Shown here: piece by piece, positions 10,250 to 20,500 of the stretch
How positions within the stretch are numbered: position 1 is the stretch's first letter
Layout of the letters: each line of letters opens with the position of its first letter
NCBI GenBank assembly: GCA_041395625.1
Contig: JAWLAE010000002.1
Location: 1,194,695-1,258,694 of the forward strand
Origin: CADEED01 sp041395625
Lineage (GTDB): Bacteria > Pseudomonadota > Gammaproteobacteria > Steroidobacterales > Steroidobacteraceae
DNA length: 64,000 bases
Direction: 5' to 3'
The notes under the pieces: generated by a model
What the model was told of the DNA's origin: nothing
Database searches by the model: none
Seen by the model: the letters and a program-made list of their open reading frames with translations, nothing else
Translations under genes and position numbers: made by a program

Positions 10250-11152
10250 ATGGCTGCGACTGGATTTCAAAAGTACTACCAGGCACCAATTCCGGCGATC
10301 ATCGCTGTGCTGGTGGTATTTGTCTGGCAGGGCCTGGGGCATTTCGTCATGCACCAGATGCAGCACGCCTGGTTTCCCAACAACGTTTTCACCGCCGCGT
10401 TCATCATGGGCGTCATCGGCGTGATGATGGTCTGGTACGGTCGTGACAAGTCGGAGAACGCGGCCACCCTGCTGGGGTTCGTCGGCGGCAGCATTATCTG
10501 GCTGTCGTGGATCGAATTCAGCTTCGTCTACGTAGCGCAGGACCTGGATGTCGAAGCAGTCCGCTGGGGTGCCAAGGATACGTTGCCCGAGTACCGGGTC
10601 ATGCTGTCGTCGATCGGCGTTCTGCTCGGTACGCTGATTTTCTTTTTCTTCAATCGCGAGACACGCTGCAATGCCTTCATGTGGCTGCACCGCAATCTCG
10701 GGCTGAAGCCCGGCGACAAGACCTCTGGCCAGGCGCGCAATCTCGCGTCGATCGTCGCGATGGAGACAATCTACGTCACCTGGTTCTTCTATATCGTGCT
10801 GTTGATCGTCTACAACCCGGCCTTCTTCGGCACCGATCACTGGGCGACGTTCGTGGTTTGCGGCCTGTCGTTCATTTGGGCCGCGTATCTGGTACAGCGC
10901 TTATGGTGGTTCCAACGCATGGCGCCGGCACTGCGTTACGCCATTCCGACTGCGATCATCGGCTGGAATGTGATGGAGATTCTGGAGAAGTGGGGCCACC
11001 TCGATGAGATCTGGGTGCAGCCAGAGAAATACGCGCTGCAGATCGGCATCGCGATCGGCGCCTTCGTGCTGACAATTGTGCTCGCCATCTTGAGCCCGGC
11101 ACGACGCATCGTCGATCGACGGAATGCGGGCCCGGCTAACGACGCGGCGTAG
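10250..11152 (+). CDS. Polytopic membrane protein of unknown function
   Basis: I do not recognise a named family for this 300-residue protein. It has about eight hydrophobic segments (roughly 12-30, 46-62, 72-92, 118-137, 165-185, 196-212, 225-243 and 255-275) and a short basic cytosolic tail. Polar residues inside membrane regions include a His-rich stretch GHFVMHQMQH near 29-38 and a Glu in WIEFSF. No transporter or enzyme motif is apparent. I chose the ATG at 10250 because a run of seven G at 10237-10243 is well placed as a ribosome-binding site; the upstream start at 10208 is not supported. It is monocistronic and divergent from the peptidase. Confidence 0.7.
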   Translation: MAATGFQKYYQAPIPAIIAVLVVFVWQGLGHFVMHQMQHAWFPNNVFTAAFIMGVIGVMMVWYGRDKSENAATLLGFVGGSIIWLSWIEFSFVYVAQDLDVEAVRWGAKDTLPEYRVMLSSIGVLLGTLIFFFFNRETRCNAFMWLHRNLGLKPGDKTSGQARNLASIVAMETIYVTWFFYIVLLIVYNPAFFGTDHWATFVVCGLSFIWAAYLVQRLWWFQRMAPALRYAIPTAIIGWNVMEILEKWGHLDEIWVQPEKYALQIGIAIGAFVLTIVLAILSPARRIVDRRNAGPANDAA

Positions 11153-11167
11153 TCGCCAGCGACCGGC

Positions 11168-11359
11168 CTAACGACCGCCGAGTACGCGAGCCGGCAGCAG
11201 CAATAGCGCTCGCAGGAAGGCGAATACTGCGCCGACCGCCATGCCGACGAGGCGGAACGGCAGCGACAGCAACCACACGACCGGCCAGAGCACGAGTGCC
11301 AACAGCGCAATCGGCCAGGCCAGCGCCAGCAGCAACAGCCACAATAAGAACTTGATCAT
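11168..11359 (-). CDS. Small hydrophobic membrane protein
   Basis: About 63 residues starting MIKFLLW, almost entirely hydrophobic, with two candidate transmembrane helices and an arginine-containing C-terminus (PARVLGGR). A GTG two codons upstream (11365) is an alternative start. Leu-rich Trp-containing sequence and the absence of any cysteine or enzyme motif suggest a structural or regulatory membrane peptide. No family was recognised. It is convergent with the 10250 gene and divergent from dgkA. Confidence 0.5.
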   Translation of the reverse strand: MIKFLLWLLLLALAWPIALLALVLWPVVWLLSLPFRLVGMAVGAVFAFLRALLLLPARVLGGR

Positions 11360-11410
11360 CGTCACACTATGCGATCAGATGGGCCCTGATGCAAGGCCGT
11401 GGTGCCGGTC

Positions 11411-11797
11411 ATGCGGCTCTGCACGAGGTACAGGGCGTTGAAAAATCAGGATCTATGGCGCCGACTCGGCTTTGCCTGGTCCGGCTTGCGATTTGCGATA
11501 GCAAACGAACGCAGCTTTCGTACTCAATTGTTGCTCGGCGCGTGTGCCATCGCAGTCTTGACGTGGCTGCGTGTCCCGCCGACATGGTGGGCGCTGTTTG
11601 CACTCAGCGCATCGCTCGTATTGTCGCTCGAGCTCGTCAACACCGCGCTAGAGCAGATCGTCGATCGATTGCACCCCGAACAACATGCCAGCATTCGATT
11701 TGCCAAAGACTGCGCCGCCGCAGCGGTCTTGTGTGCCAGCTGCGCCGCACTCCTGACTGGCCTGCTGGCGATTTACGTCACAGTACGGGGGCGTTAG
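11411..11797 (+). CDS. dgkA: Diacylglycerol kinase DgkA (prokaryotic, integral membrane)
   Basis: About 128 residues, matching the small trimeric bacterial kinase. It has an N-terminal amphipathic ANERSFRTQ segment. The active-site signature is ELVNTALEQIVDRL, followed by AKDCAAAAVL, and there are three transmembrane helices. It phosphorylates diacylglycerol to phosphatidic acid with ATP. That recycles the diacylglycerol released when head groups are moved from phospholipids to lipid A or glucans. In-frame GTGs at 11399 and 11402 are alternative starts. Its neighbourhood (a PAP2 phosphatase, a two-component system, ArnT-like enzymes) fits an envelope lipid-modification role. It converges on the PAP2 gene. 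Confidence 0.92.
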   Translation: MRLCTRYRALKNQDLWRRLGFAWSGLRFAIANERSFRTQLLLGACAIAVLTWLRVPPTWWALFALSASLVLSLELVNTALEQIVDRLHPEQHASIRFAKDCAAAAVLCASCAALLTGLLAIYVTVRGR

Positions 11798-11812
11798 TCA
11801 ATCGCACTTTCC

Positions 11813-12580
11813 CTAACGACTGTCCAGGCTAAACGTCAGCAATGCCCCATGATCGACGGGCACGATCATCATTGACACCGGGCTATGCGATTCGGCACCG
11901 CGCCCTGAGACAAAGCGCCCCGTTGCAAGTCCCAGAGTGGCTCCGGCAACCGTATCGGACAACCAATGCACATTACTGTCGAGCCGCGCGTACGCGGTGG
12001 CGCCGGCCAATCCATACGCCAGCATTCGCCAACCCCACTGCTCGCGCGGCATCCTGTCGGCAAACACCCGTGCCGCGGCAAACGCGGCGGACACGTGCAA
12101 GGAGGGCATGCTGTCGCCGCCGTTGCGCCAATCGGCCCGATCGGCAGTCTCGTTAGGACGCGTGCGTGCGACGACAGTCTTTATTGCCAGCGAACTCAGG
12201 GCGCTGAGCGCAACGGCCTCCACCATGTCCGTACCCGTGTGTGTCAAGCCATTGTCGTGACGCAGTCGACCCACGAAATACGTGCCCACCGTCAGCGCGG
12301 CCAACGGCGCCGCGTCGCGCCATTGCATCGGATCCTGTCCGGGAGCCACAGTACCGTCGACAAAGTGATCCCGCACTCGCAAGTCGAGCGAATAGGCAGT
12401 CGCGATCCCGGCTGCCGCACCGCCGACCCACTGCCAGTCGCGTGAATCCCAATGCAGCGGCGACAAGGCATAGTCTTTGACGCCTGTGGCGTATTCGCGC
12501 GGGGATTTCGCTGCTGCGACGTTGGCACATGCCACGAGAAGCAGGAAGGTCGTCCAGATAGCGGCAAGGCGTTTCGTCAC
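11813..12580 (-). CDS. PAP2-superfamily phosphatase, exported or membrane-anchored
   Basis: This 255-residue protein has the three PAP2 acid phosphatase motifs. They are KTVVARTRP (K-x6-RP), DSMPSLHVSA (PSxH) and RLDSNVHWLSD (SRxxxxxHxxxD-like, first residue variant). An N-terminal hydrophobic leader (AAIWTTFLLLVACANVAAA) suggests a periplasmic active site. Likely substrates are lipid phosphates such as undecaprenyl pyrophosphate, lipid A or phosphatidic acid. I chose the GTG at 12580 because GGAG lies 5 nt upstream and the leader follows directly; the longer reading from 12676 has no leader and no such site. Confidence 0.85.
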   Translation of the reverse strand: MTKRLAAIWTTFLLLVACANVAAAKSPREYATGVKDYALSPLHWDSRDWQWVGGAAAGIATAYSLDLRVRDHFVDGTVAPGQDPMQWRDAAPLAALTVGTYFVGRLRHDNGLTHTGTDMVEAVALSALSSLAIKTVVARTRPNETADRADWRNGGDSMPSLHVSAAFAAARVFADRMPREQWGWRMLAYGLAGATAYARLDSNVHWLSDTVAGATLGLATGRFVSGRGAESHSPVSMMIVPVDHGALLTFSLDSR

Positions 12581-12775
12581 TTGTACTCCGAAGGTGGCTG
12601 TTTGATTGCGGGACCGATTTGCTGTCCAAGTGCTTGAGACGTCAGGATCATCGACTATCAGTCGGTGGGGACCCATGCCGGCCTAAGTTTCCTCTAAGGC
12701 TACTGCGGCAGGCTGGCTTCATCGGGCTCGGACGGGATCTCCGTCCCAGCCGACCACCATCGCAGGAGACAGGAT

Positions 12776-13132
12776 ATGAAGACCTTGCAGAAACTGACCG
12801 CCCTGAGCGCTGTAGCCATACTCGCGACCGGCGCCTTCGTGCAGCTGGCCATCGCGAGCAGCAATGCTCCGGCGGCTCTGGCAGCCAAAGCCACCATCAC
12901 GCTTGAAGCGGCTGCCAAGACCGCGCGGGCGCGCGTAGCGGGCGGCAGCATCGTCAGCGCTGAATTGGAACACGAACATGGTGCCCTGGTATGGTCATTC
13001 GATCTAGCGCAGCGCAACACCCGCAACATCACCGAAGTGCAGGTCGATGCACAGACCGGCAAAATCGTTGCGCTAGAAACCGAAACGACCGCCGACCAGG
13101 CGAAAGAAGACCATGCGGATACTGCTGATTGA
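12776..13132 (+). CDS. Exported PepSY-domain protein
   Basis: A 118-residue protein with a signal peptide (about 1-27) and a single PepSY domain. The domain reads TLEAAAKTARARVAGG...ELEHEHGALVWSFDL...EVQVDAQTGKIVALE. Such small PepSY proteins are frequent next to two-component systems, where they are thought to modulate a periplasmic sensor or protease. An AGGAGAC ribosome-binding site precedes the ATG. Its 3' end overlaps the response-regulator start by 20 bp, so it belongs to the same operon. Confidence 0.88.
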   Translation: MKTLQKLTALSAVAILATGAFVQLAIASSNAPAALAAKATITLEAAAKTARARVAGGSIVSAELEHEHGALVWSFDLAQRNTRNITEVQVDAQTGKIVALETETTADQAKEDHADTAD

Positions 13133-13781
13133 GGACGATCGCATGATCGGCACGAGCCTCGTGGAGGGCCTCGGTGACGACGGCTACGCGGTGGACTGGG
13201 TTCGTGACGGCAATACTGCCGTCACGGCGCTCGCAGACGCGCATGCCGACTACTCATTGGCGCTACTCGACTGGGGTCTGCCAGGGCAGGACGGCATCGC
13301 GGTGCTCAAAGCCCTGCGACAATCCGGCAATGCAATCCCCGTGCTCATGATCACGGCCCACGATGCCCTCGAAGATCGCATCACGGGTCTCGATGACGGT
13401 GCAGACGACTACCTGGTGAAGCCGTTCGAGCTGGCGGAACTGAAAGCGCGAATTCGCAGCTTGCTGCGTCGACGGTCTGGTCGTGCGGATCCTCAGCTCA
13501 ACCACGGGGCATTGAGACTGAATCCGGCGACCCATGTCGTGCTACTGCGCGATCAGCCGATCAAACTGACTGCACGTGAGTTCGCATTGCTGCACGCGCT
13601 TCTGGAGCATCCCGGCGCAGTCCTGTCACGGGCGCAGCTCGAAGAGCGCCTGTATGCGTGGGACTCGTTGGTCGAAAGCAATGCGGTGGAGTTCATCATA
13701 CACGGCGTACGCAAGAAACTGGGCGCCGCAGCGATTGAAAACGTGCGGGGTGTGGGTTGGCGGATTGGCAATCCGCCGTGA
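13113..13781 (+). CDS. OmpR-family response regulator (QseB/PmrA-like)
   Basis: This 222-residue protein has a receiver domain with acidic pocket EDD at 7-9, phospho-acceptor Asp53 in LLDWGLPG and the conserved Lys in DYLVKPFEL. A winged-helix DNA-binding domain covers about 128-220 (ALRLNPATHVV, LTAREFALLHALL, VEFIIHGVRKKLG). Closest in style to QseB/PmrA regulators. It is cotranscribed with the PepSY gene and the histidine kinase, with which it overlaps by 4 bp (GTGA). Regulation of the downstream efflux genes is very likely. Control of the arn genes about 15 kb away is possible by analogy with PmrA, but is inference. Confidence 0.93.
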   Translation: MRILLIEDDRMIGTSLVEGLGDDGYAVDWVRDGNTAVTALADAHADYSLALLDWGLPGQDGIAVLKALRQSGNAIPVLMITAHDALEDRITGLDDGADDYLVKPFELAELKARIRSLLRRRSGRADPQLNHGALRLNPATHVVLLRDQPIKLTAREFALLHALLEHPGAVLSRAQLEERLYAWDSLVESNAVEFIIHGVRKKLGAAAIENVRGVGWRIGNPP

Positions 13782-15139
13782 GATCATTACGCACTCAACT
13801 GTTGCTGTCGTTGTGGCTGACACTCGTGTTCGTCGGCTGCAGCGGCGCGATCGGTGCCTACCTGATCGCACAGCGTGAAAGCAATGACCTGCAAGACTCG
13901 CAGATGCAGCAAATCGCCGCGTTGATTGCCACAACATCATCAAAGGCCGAACCCGCCGTGGGCACGGCGATGCAACCGCACGACCTGACGGTTGAATGGG
14001 AAGATGCTTTTCTGGTCAGTGTCCGTCGTCGCGATGGTGCACTCCTGTTTGCCTCGCGACCCGACATCGAGACACTGCAGGCGAGTTGGAACGGATTTCG
14101 TACCCAAACTATCGCGCAGCACGAATATCGACTTTACGCCCGCGAGTCAGGAGATCGCAAGGTCATCGTCGCCCAACAGCTGGAGCTGCGGCGGGAAACG
14201 GCGGGCGCCGCGGCGCTGAGCGCACTGCTACCAGTACTATTGTTAGTGCCGATTCTCGGACTCGTCATCAGCTACGTGATTCGGCGGCAGTTGCAACCAT
14301 TTGATGCGCTCACCAGTACCATCGCAACGAGGCCGCCCCTGACGCTGGATCCGCTGCCTACAGTGGATCTGCCGGCTGAGCTTGTGCCCCTTGTTACGGA
14401 AATCAATCGGCTGCTGGCGAGGCAGCATGCGGCGAACGAGCAGGAACAACGCTTCATCGCTGATGCAGCGCATGCGTTGCGCACACCGCTCACGGCCTTG
14501 CAATTGCAGGCTGACGTACTCGATGGCACCCGGGATGTGACCAAACGCGCGAGCCGTCTCGCGGAATTGCGTGCCGGCATACGTCGCGCGGTTCGATTGG
14601 CAAACCATCTACTGCTGCTCGCGCGACACAAGAGCGACGCCGAAACCAAGCGTGACCAGGTCGAGCTGGCGTCTGCGGTGCGCGAGGTTTGCGAACTATA
14701 CGCACCGAGTGCCACTGCTCGTAACATCGAACTGCGCGTTGCGACGAACTCCAGCGTAAGCGTAATCGCCGACGTACGCGACGTTGCCCAGCTGGCGGGC
14801 AACCTGATCGACAACGCGCTGCGCTACTCCGCCGTCGGCGCGTTGGTAACCGTTGCCGTGCGTCGCGAGGCAGGCGGCGCGCAAATCGAAGTCACCGACC
14901 AAGGCCCCGGCTTGCCGGATTCCGAATTCGAGCGTGTATTCGAACGGTTCTACCGTGCGCCCGGCGATACAACGGAAGGCAGCGGTCTCGGGCTTGCGGT
15001 AGTTAGAGAGGTGGCAGCACAGCTCGGTGGCCGTGTCCGGCTGACCAATCGTGGCGATCAACCTGGGCTCATCGCGACCGTCTGGCTACCAGTCATTGCC
15101 GTTCCGATCGAGGTCGCGGATCAGGACGTCCTCGCATGA
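13778..15139 (+). CDS. Membrane sensor histidine kinase
   Basis: About 453 residues. Two transmembrane helices bracket a periplasmic sensor (first near residues 10-30, second near 140-165). A HAMP-like linker precedes the dimerisation box FIADAAHALRTPLTALQLQ with the phospho-accepting His. The catalytic domain has NLIDNALRYS (N box), DQGPGLPDSEF (G1) and GSGLGLAVV (G2). The His box has Ala in place of the common Glu after His, as in other QseC/PmrB-like kinases. I chose the GTG at 13778, which overlaps the regulator stop (GTGA); a TTG at 13757 is an alternative. The stop overlaps the efflux gene start. Confidence 0.93.
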   Translation: MRSLRTQLLLSLWLTLVFVGCSGAIGAYLIAQRESNDLQDSQMQQIAALIATTSSKAEPAVGTAMQPHDLTVEWEDAFLVSVRRRDGALLFASRPDIETLQASWNGFRTQTIAQHEYRLYARESGDRKVIVAQQLELRRETAGAAALSALLPVLLLVPILGLVISYVIRRQLQPFDALTSTIATRPPLTLDPLPTVDLPAELVPLVTEINRLLARQHAANEQEQRFIADAAHALRTPLTALQLQADVLDGTRDVTKRASRLAELRAGIRRAVRLANHLLLLARHKSDAETKRDQVELASAVREVCELYAPSATARNIELRVATNSSVSVIADVRDVAQLAGNLIDNALRYSAVGALVTVAVRREAGGAQIEVTDQGPGLPDSEFERVFERFYRAPGDTTEGSGLGLAVVREVAAQLGGRVRLTNRGDQPGLIATVWLPVIAVPIEVADQDVLA

Positions 15140-16506
15140 GTTCCCGTGCCTCGCGTATGGCTCGCAACGCGCTGGTTAGCCTTGCCGTGGCCACACTTAC
15201 CGCCTGCGCCACCTATCAACCCGAACCACTCGCAGGGTCAGATACGGACGCCGTGCTCGCCGCGCCAGATATCGGCGCGCTGCAGCGCGACGCGCGTGAG
15301 ATCGATCGCCCCGACCTGCAGCCGGTCAGTCTAGATCTGGCGAAGCCGCTTGGCTCTGATGCGATCGGCGTCATCGCTGTGTTGAAGAACCCAGATCTCG
15401 CCGCCATGCGCGCTCGCACCGGCGTAAGGGCAGCGCAGGTCTTTGCCGCCGGCTTGCTACCCGACCCGACGTTCAGCGCCGGAGTCGACCGCGTATTGTC
15501 CGGTCCCGACACGCTCGATGGTCTGGCCGGGTCGATTGGCTTGGACCTCAACGCCTTGCGAACGCGGCATGTGATTCGGGCACGCGCCACGGCCGACGCG
15601 CGCCAGGTACGTCTCGATCTCGCTTGGGCGGAATGGCAGGTGTCGGGGCAGGCGCGCCTCCAGGCGGCGCGCGTGGTTGCACTTGAGCGGCAGAAGGCGT
15701 TACTCGCGCGCAGTAGCGCCTGGAGCCAAGCATTGCTGGAGCGCACGTTGCGCGCGGCGGGCCGGGGTGACTACTCAGCCGACCAGGCTGCGGCGGCACG
15801 GATCGCAGCGTTCGACAGTGCCGACCGGGCGCGCACTGCCGCTGCAGAGTTGGCGACGGCGCGCTTCGAGCTGACCCGATTGTTGGGGCTGCCGCCCGAC
15901 TATCCACTGGCACTCGCCCCGCCGATACTCACCGCTGACGCTCCATCCGCCGAGCGACTGTTCGCGCGAGCGCGCGACTCGCGCACCGATCTTGCGGCGT
16001 TGCGCGCTGGCTATGACGCGCAGGAAGCAGCGGTGCGAAAAGCAGTACTCGATCAATTCCCCAATCTGTCGCTGCTGGTCAACGGCTCACGTGACACCGC
16101 CAACAATGTGCTACTTGGTCCGACAATCAATCTGACGTTGCCATTGTGGAATCGCAATCGCGGCGGCATCGCGATTGAGCGCGCGACTCGCGAGGCGCTG
16201 CAGGCGGAGTACGGTGCACGAGTCTTTCAAACGCGTGCGGAAATCGCTGCCGCCGTTGCGCAGCTCGAGATCGCTCGCACCCAGCGGCGTGCCATCGAAG
16301 CCAATTTGCCTGCTGTTATTCACCGGGCCAACGTGAGCAGAGGTGCCGCGGCGCGCGGCGATCTGGCACTGGCAATGGCCGAGACTGCCGCACAAACACT
16401 TCGTGATCAACAGTACTTGCTTGCCAAATCCGAACAAACCATCGCCGAACAAACTATCGCGCTGGAATTGCTGACTGGCACGCTGCGGGAGACCTGGAAC
16501 GAATGA
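15136..16506 (+). CDS. TolC-family outer-membrane efflux lipoprotein
   Basis: This 456-residue protein has a lipoprotein signal ending in LTAC (Cys near residue 24). Two long alpha-helical coiled segments rich in Ala, Arg and Glu are separated by beta strands with the family phrase FPNLSLLVNGSRD and PTINLTLPLWNRNRG. These match the outer-membrane factor repeat architecture (PF02321), which forms the exit duct of tripartite pumps. Its ATG overlaps the kinase stop and its stop overlaps the adaptor start, each by 4 bp, consistent with stoichiometric translation with the pump. Confidence 0.88.
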   Translation: MSSRASRMARNALVSLAVATLTACATYQPEPLAGSDTDAVLAAPDIGALQRDAREIDRPDLQPVSLDLAKPLGSDAIGVIAVLKNPDLAAMRARTGVRAAQVFAAGLLPDPTFSAGVDRVLSGPDTLDGLAGSIGLDLNALRTRHVIRARATADARQVRLDLAWAEWQVSGQARLQAARVVALERQKALLARSSAWSQALLERTLRAAGRGDYSADQAAAARIAAFDSADRARTAAAELATARFELTRLLGLPPDYPLALAPPILTADAPSAERLFARARDSRTDLAALRAGYDAQEAAVRKAVLDQFPNLSLLVNGSRDTANNVLLGPTINLTLPLWNRNRGGIAIERATREALQAEYGARVFQTRAEIAAAVAQLEIARTQRRAIEANLPAVIHRANVSRGAAARGDLALAMAETAAQTLRDQQYLLAKSEQTIAEQTIALELLTGTLRETWNE

Positions 16507-17534
16507 AGTTCACCCTGTTGACACTCGCGGTCATTCTGAATGCTTCACTAGTGGCGTGTTCGAGCAACGCGGACGAAGCCGGATCCACCACTACGCCCAC
16601 AGCGCTAGTTGCGCTCGCAACGGCGAAACGCGGCGATGTCGCTCAAACGGTCGATATCTACGGCACCGCACAAAGCGATGCCAGCAATCAGACCATGCTT
16701 GCGGCGCCGATTGAGGCGGTCGTTGCGAGAATGGTTGCGCCACTGGGCAGTGCAGTCCACCGGGGCGACGTCATTGTCCAGTTAGCTCCGAGTCCGGCGA
16801 CCAGTCGCGACCGAGCGAGTGGCGCCGCGGCGGCGCACGCGACAAAGCTGGCGCTGGCTCGTGCGTTACGGTTGCGCGCTGACGGCCTGGCCAGCGATGC
16901 AGACGTTGAATCTGCTCGAGCAGCTGCGAAAAGTGCCGCTGCCATGCTGCAAAGCCTGTCGGGCGACGCCAGCTCGCTGACATTGCGTTCCCCGGTCGAC
17001 GGTTATGTTCAATCGTATGCGGTCACACCTGGGGATCTGATTGCAACGGGCACGTCGGTCGCGATGATTGCTCGCAAAGGGGACGTGCGGGCGCGTTTTG
17101 GGGTCGATCCGAGCTTGGCGCGGCGCATCGCGCCAGGCGATCCCGTGACGATTGTCACGGCTCACAGCGCTGGCGACTTCACCGTGCCTGTACTTTCCCT
17201 CGATCCGGTTGTAGATCCGCAAACGCGGCTCGCCGCCGTGTTCGTCGCGATCCCGTCTGCCGCCGGCGTTCAGCCCGGCGAGACCTTGCGGGCACGCGTG
17301 CGAATCGCCACCGCCAGCTCGCAACTGACGGTGCCGTATGCCGCGCTGCTGGACGACGGTGGACAACCCTACGTTTTCTCGGTTCGAGACCATATCGCAC
17401 ATCGGCATGATGTCGTGGTTGGCGCCATCTCGGAAGACCGTGCCGCCATTGTCAGCGGGCTAACCGATGGCGCGCAGGTCGTGATCGCGGGCGGAACCGC
17501 ACTCGAAGACGGTGCTGCGGTACGCACGGAATGA
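16503..17534 (+). CDS. RND periplasmic adaptor (membrane fusion protein), lipoprotein
   Basis: A 343-residue HlyD/AcrA-type adaptor. The lipobox LVAC places the lipidated Cys at residue 19. A lipoyl-like half reads APIEAVVARMVAPLGSAVHR, and a short alpha hairpin rich in Ala follows. The second lipoyl half is LRSPVDGYVQSYAVTPGDLI. A beta-barrel and membrane-proximal domain follow, ending in LEDGAAV. It links the RND permease to the TolC-like duct. It overlaps both neighbours by 4 bp. The substrate is not evident: no His- or Met-rich metal-binding segment is visible, so I do not assign it to metal efflux. Confidence 0.9.
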   Translation: MKFTLLTLAVILNASLVACSSNADEAGSTTTPTALVALATAKRGDVAQTVDIYGTAQSDASNQTMLAAPIEAVVARMVAPLGSAVHRGDVIVQLAPSPATSRDRASGAAAAHATKLALARALRLRADGLASDADVESARAAAKSAAAMLQSLSGDASSLTLRSPVDGYVQSYAVTPGDLIATGTSVAMIARKGDVRARFGVDPSLARRIAPGDPVTIVTAHSAGDFTVPVLSLDPVVDPQTRLAAVFVAIPSAAGVQPGETLRARVRIATASSQLTVPYAALLDDGGQPYVFSVRDHIAHRHDVVVGAISEDRAAIVSGLTDGAQVVIAGGTALEDGAAVRTE

Positions 17535-20500
17535 GGCACGGCATCACGCGCTACGCGCGCTCAATCTGGCTGGCGGTGGTATTGCTGACGCTGGCTGGAA
17601 TCCTCGCAGGCACGAGGCTTCCGGTCGGGATTTTTCCCCACATCGACTATCCGCGTGTCGTCATTGCGGTGGATGCGGGCGATCGTGACGCGGAGCAGAT
17701 GGCGGTCGATATCACCCGGCCCGTCGAAATTGCGTTGCGCGCCGTACCCGGCGTAACGCGGATTCGATCGACTACCAGCCGCGGCTCAGCGGAAGTTTCG
17801 CTCGACTTCGGCTGGCGCGCAGACATGGTCGCCAAGACGTTGGCGACGCAAGCTGCGCTGGCAACGCTCGCGCCGGACCTGCCACCGGGATCACGCTTCG
17901 TTGTCCGCCGCTCCGATCCCACCATCTTTCCGGTGCTCGGACTCTCGCTGACATCTGCCTCACTCGACCAGCACGCACTGCGGCAACTCGCGGAACTGCG
18001 CATCCGCCCGGCGCTGACCAGCGTGCCGGGGGTGGCAGGTGTCGACATCTTGGGCGGCAGTCCACGCGAGTTCGCTGTCGATGTGGATCCAGGCAAACTG
18101 CGGGCGTTAGGCCTCAGTATCACAGACGTCAGTACTGCTCTGGCCAATGCCAACGTCGTGCGCGCGGCCGGCAAACTGGAGGACCGACATCGGCTCTATC
18201 TCGTGTTGGTCGAGAGCCGCATGGGCGCGCTCGAGAATATTCGGGCCACACCCGTGCGTGCAGCAGTCGCTAACGACACGGGGCTGGTCACGCTCGGCCA
18301 GATCGCGACGGTAAGTCCCGCCGCCGAACCCTTCTACACCCGAGTCAACGCCGATGGTCAACCCGCCGTGCTGGTGAACATTCGCCAGGCGCTCGATGGT
18401 GACGCCTTGGCGATCGCGCGTGCGGTCGACGCACGGCTCGCTGCGACGGCGCTACCCGCCAGCGTAACAGTCACGCCGTACTATGACCAGTCGGAACTTG
18501 TCAGCGGCGCGGCCAGCGCAGTGCGGGATGCCATTCTGATTGGCGCAGTGCTCGCCGGTCTGGTTTTGTTCCTTTTCTTGCGGTCGTGGCGACTGATGTT
18601 GATTACCGGCCTGATGCTGCCCGCGGTGCTGGCGGCCAGTTGCCTGCTGCTGTTCGCGCTCGGCATGACATTCAATATGATGACCCTCGGCGGGATGGCC
18701 GCAGCCGTCGGACTGGTGGTAGACGACGCCGTCGTCATGCTCGAACACATGGCGCGCCGACTACAGGAAGGTGTCAAAGCCAGCGCCCGCGATTTGCTCG
18801 TGGCGGCCGGCGAAATGACCAAGCCGCTGTTCGGATCCACGTTTGCGACCGTCATTGTATTTCTGCCGCTGGCATTCATCAGCGGTGTATCGGGCGGCTT
18901 TTTTGCCGCGCTCGCCATCACCATGGCAGCCGCCCTGATTGTCTCACTTCTGTACGCCCGCTTCGTCGTGCCGCTGCTTGCGGCACACTGGCTGCGCCAG
19001 AAGGACGTCGACGCGATTGAACGCGGTGCAGCGATGACCAGCTGGATTTGGCGCCTCTACCAACGATCGAGCGTACATGTTCTCGCCCGACCCGCGCTTT
19101 TCGTCGCCATCGTCAGTATCGGCCTTGCGCTGCTCGGCTATGTCGCCTGGACCCGCGTGCCGTCAGGCTTCATGCCCGCGATGGACGAAGGCGGCTTCGT
19201 TCTCGACTACAAGGCGCAACCCGGTGCCGCCATTGCAGACACGGATCGCTTGTTAGCGCAAGTGGAGCAAATCGTCACTGCCACGCCTGAGGTCACCAGT
19301 TATTCGCGCCGCACGGGTGTGCAGCTTGGCGGCGGCCTGACGGAAGCCGACGAAGGCGATTACTTCGTCCGTCTGAGCAACGGCTCGCGCCGCCCAATCG
19401 ATGCCGTCATGTCGGACATCGGCGCGCAGATCGAGTCACGAGTGCCGGGCTTAAGAGTGGAATTCATCCAGCTGATGGAGGATCTCATCGGCGACCTCAC
19501 GGCCGTGCCGCAACCGATTGAAGTGAAGCTGTTTGGTAACGATCGTGCCACGCTCGTAGCAGCTGCCCGGCAGGTGGGTGAGGCCATCAGCAAGCTCCAG
19601 GGTGTCGTCGAAGTGGTCAACGGCTTACGGATCGCGGGCGACTCGATCCGAGTAACGGTCAACTCCGGCGCGGCCGCGCAACAAGGCCTCGACCCGGCCA
19701 CCATTGCCACTCAACTTGAAGCGCTCGTCGGCGGCAGCACTGCGACGAGTGTGCGCATCGGCGAGCAACTCGTGAACGTACGGGTGCGTGGACCCGCGGA
19801 CCTGCGTCAACGCGCCAGCGCCGTCGAGAACCTGCCGCTCACAGCCCCCGACGGCCACAGCGTTCGTGTGGCGCAGGTTGCCCAGGTCGGCGTGATCGCG
19901 GGCCAGCAGCAGCTGACGCGCGAGGATCTCGCGCCTTTCATTGCCGTCACCGCGCGACTCGCGGGCCGCGACTTGGGTTCGGCGATGCGCGAAATAAAAA
20001 AGACGGTCGGCACCCTCAATCTGTCTGGCTCAATCCGTGTCGACTATGGTGGTCTGTATGCGCAGCAGCAACAGAGTTTTGCGGATCTCAGCCTGGTCTT
20101 TGCATCCGCGCTACTACTTACTGCGCTGTTGCTGACGCTGCTGTTTAACAATCTTATCTGGACTGGCGCGGCACTTGCCACCGTCATCTCGTCCTCCGCC
20201 GCGGTCATCATTGGCCTGTGGATCACCGGTATCGAGCTGAATATTTCGGCATTGATGGGACTGACAATGGTAATCGGCATGGTCACAGAGCTGATCATTT
20301 TCCTGCTCGCCGAACTCGATCCCGCTGGCCCGCTCGACGCGACCAAGCTGCGCGAGGCCGGTGAGAAGCGGCTGCGGCCAATTGTGATGTCCGCCCTGAT
20401 TGCCATTCTCACGCTCAGCCCGCTGGCGTTCGGCGTCAGTCGCAATGCGGGCCTTCAGCAGCCCCTGGCGACGGCCATAATCTTCGGACTGATCGCCGCC

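Noticed and set aside
11791..11820. Inverted CGTTAG/CTAACG between dgkA and the PAP2 gene as a terminator
   Set aside because: Only six paired bases with a long loop and no T-run; too weak to annotate.
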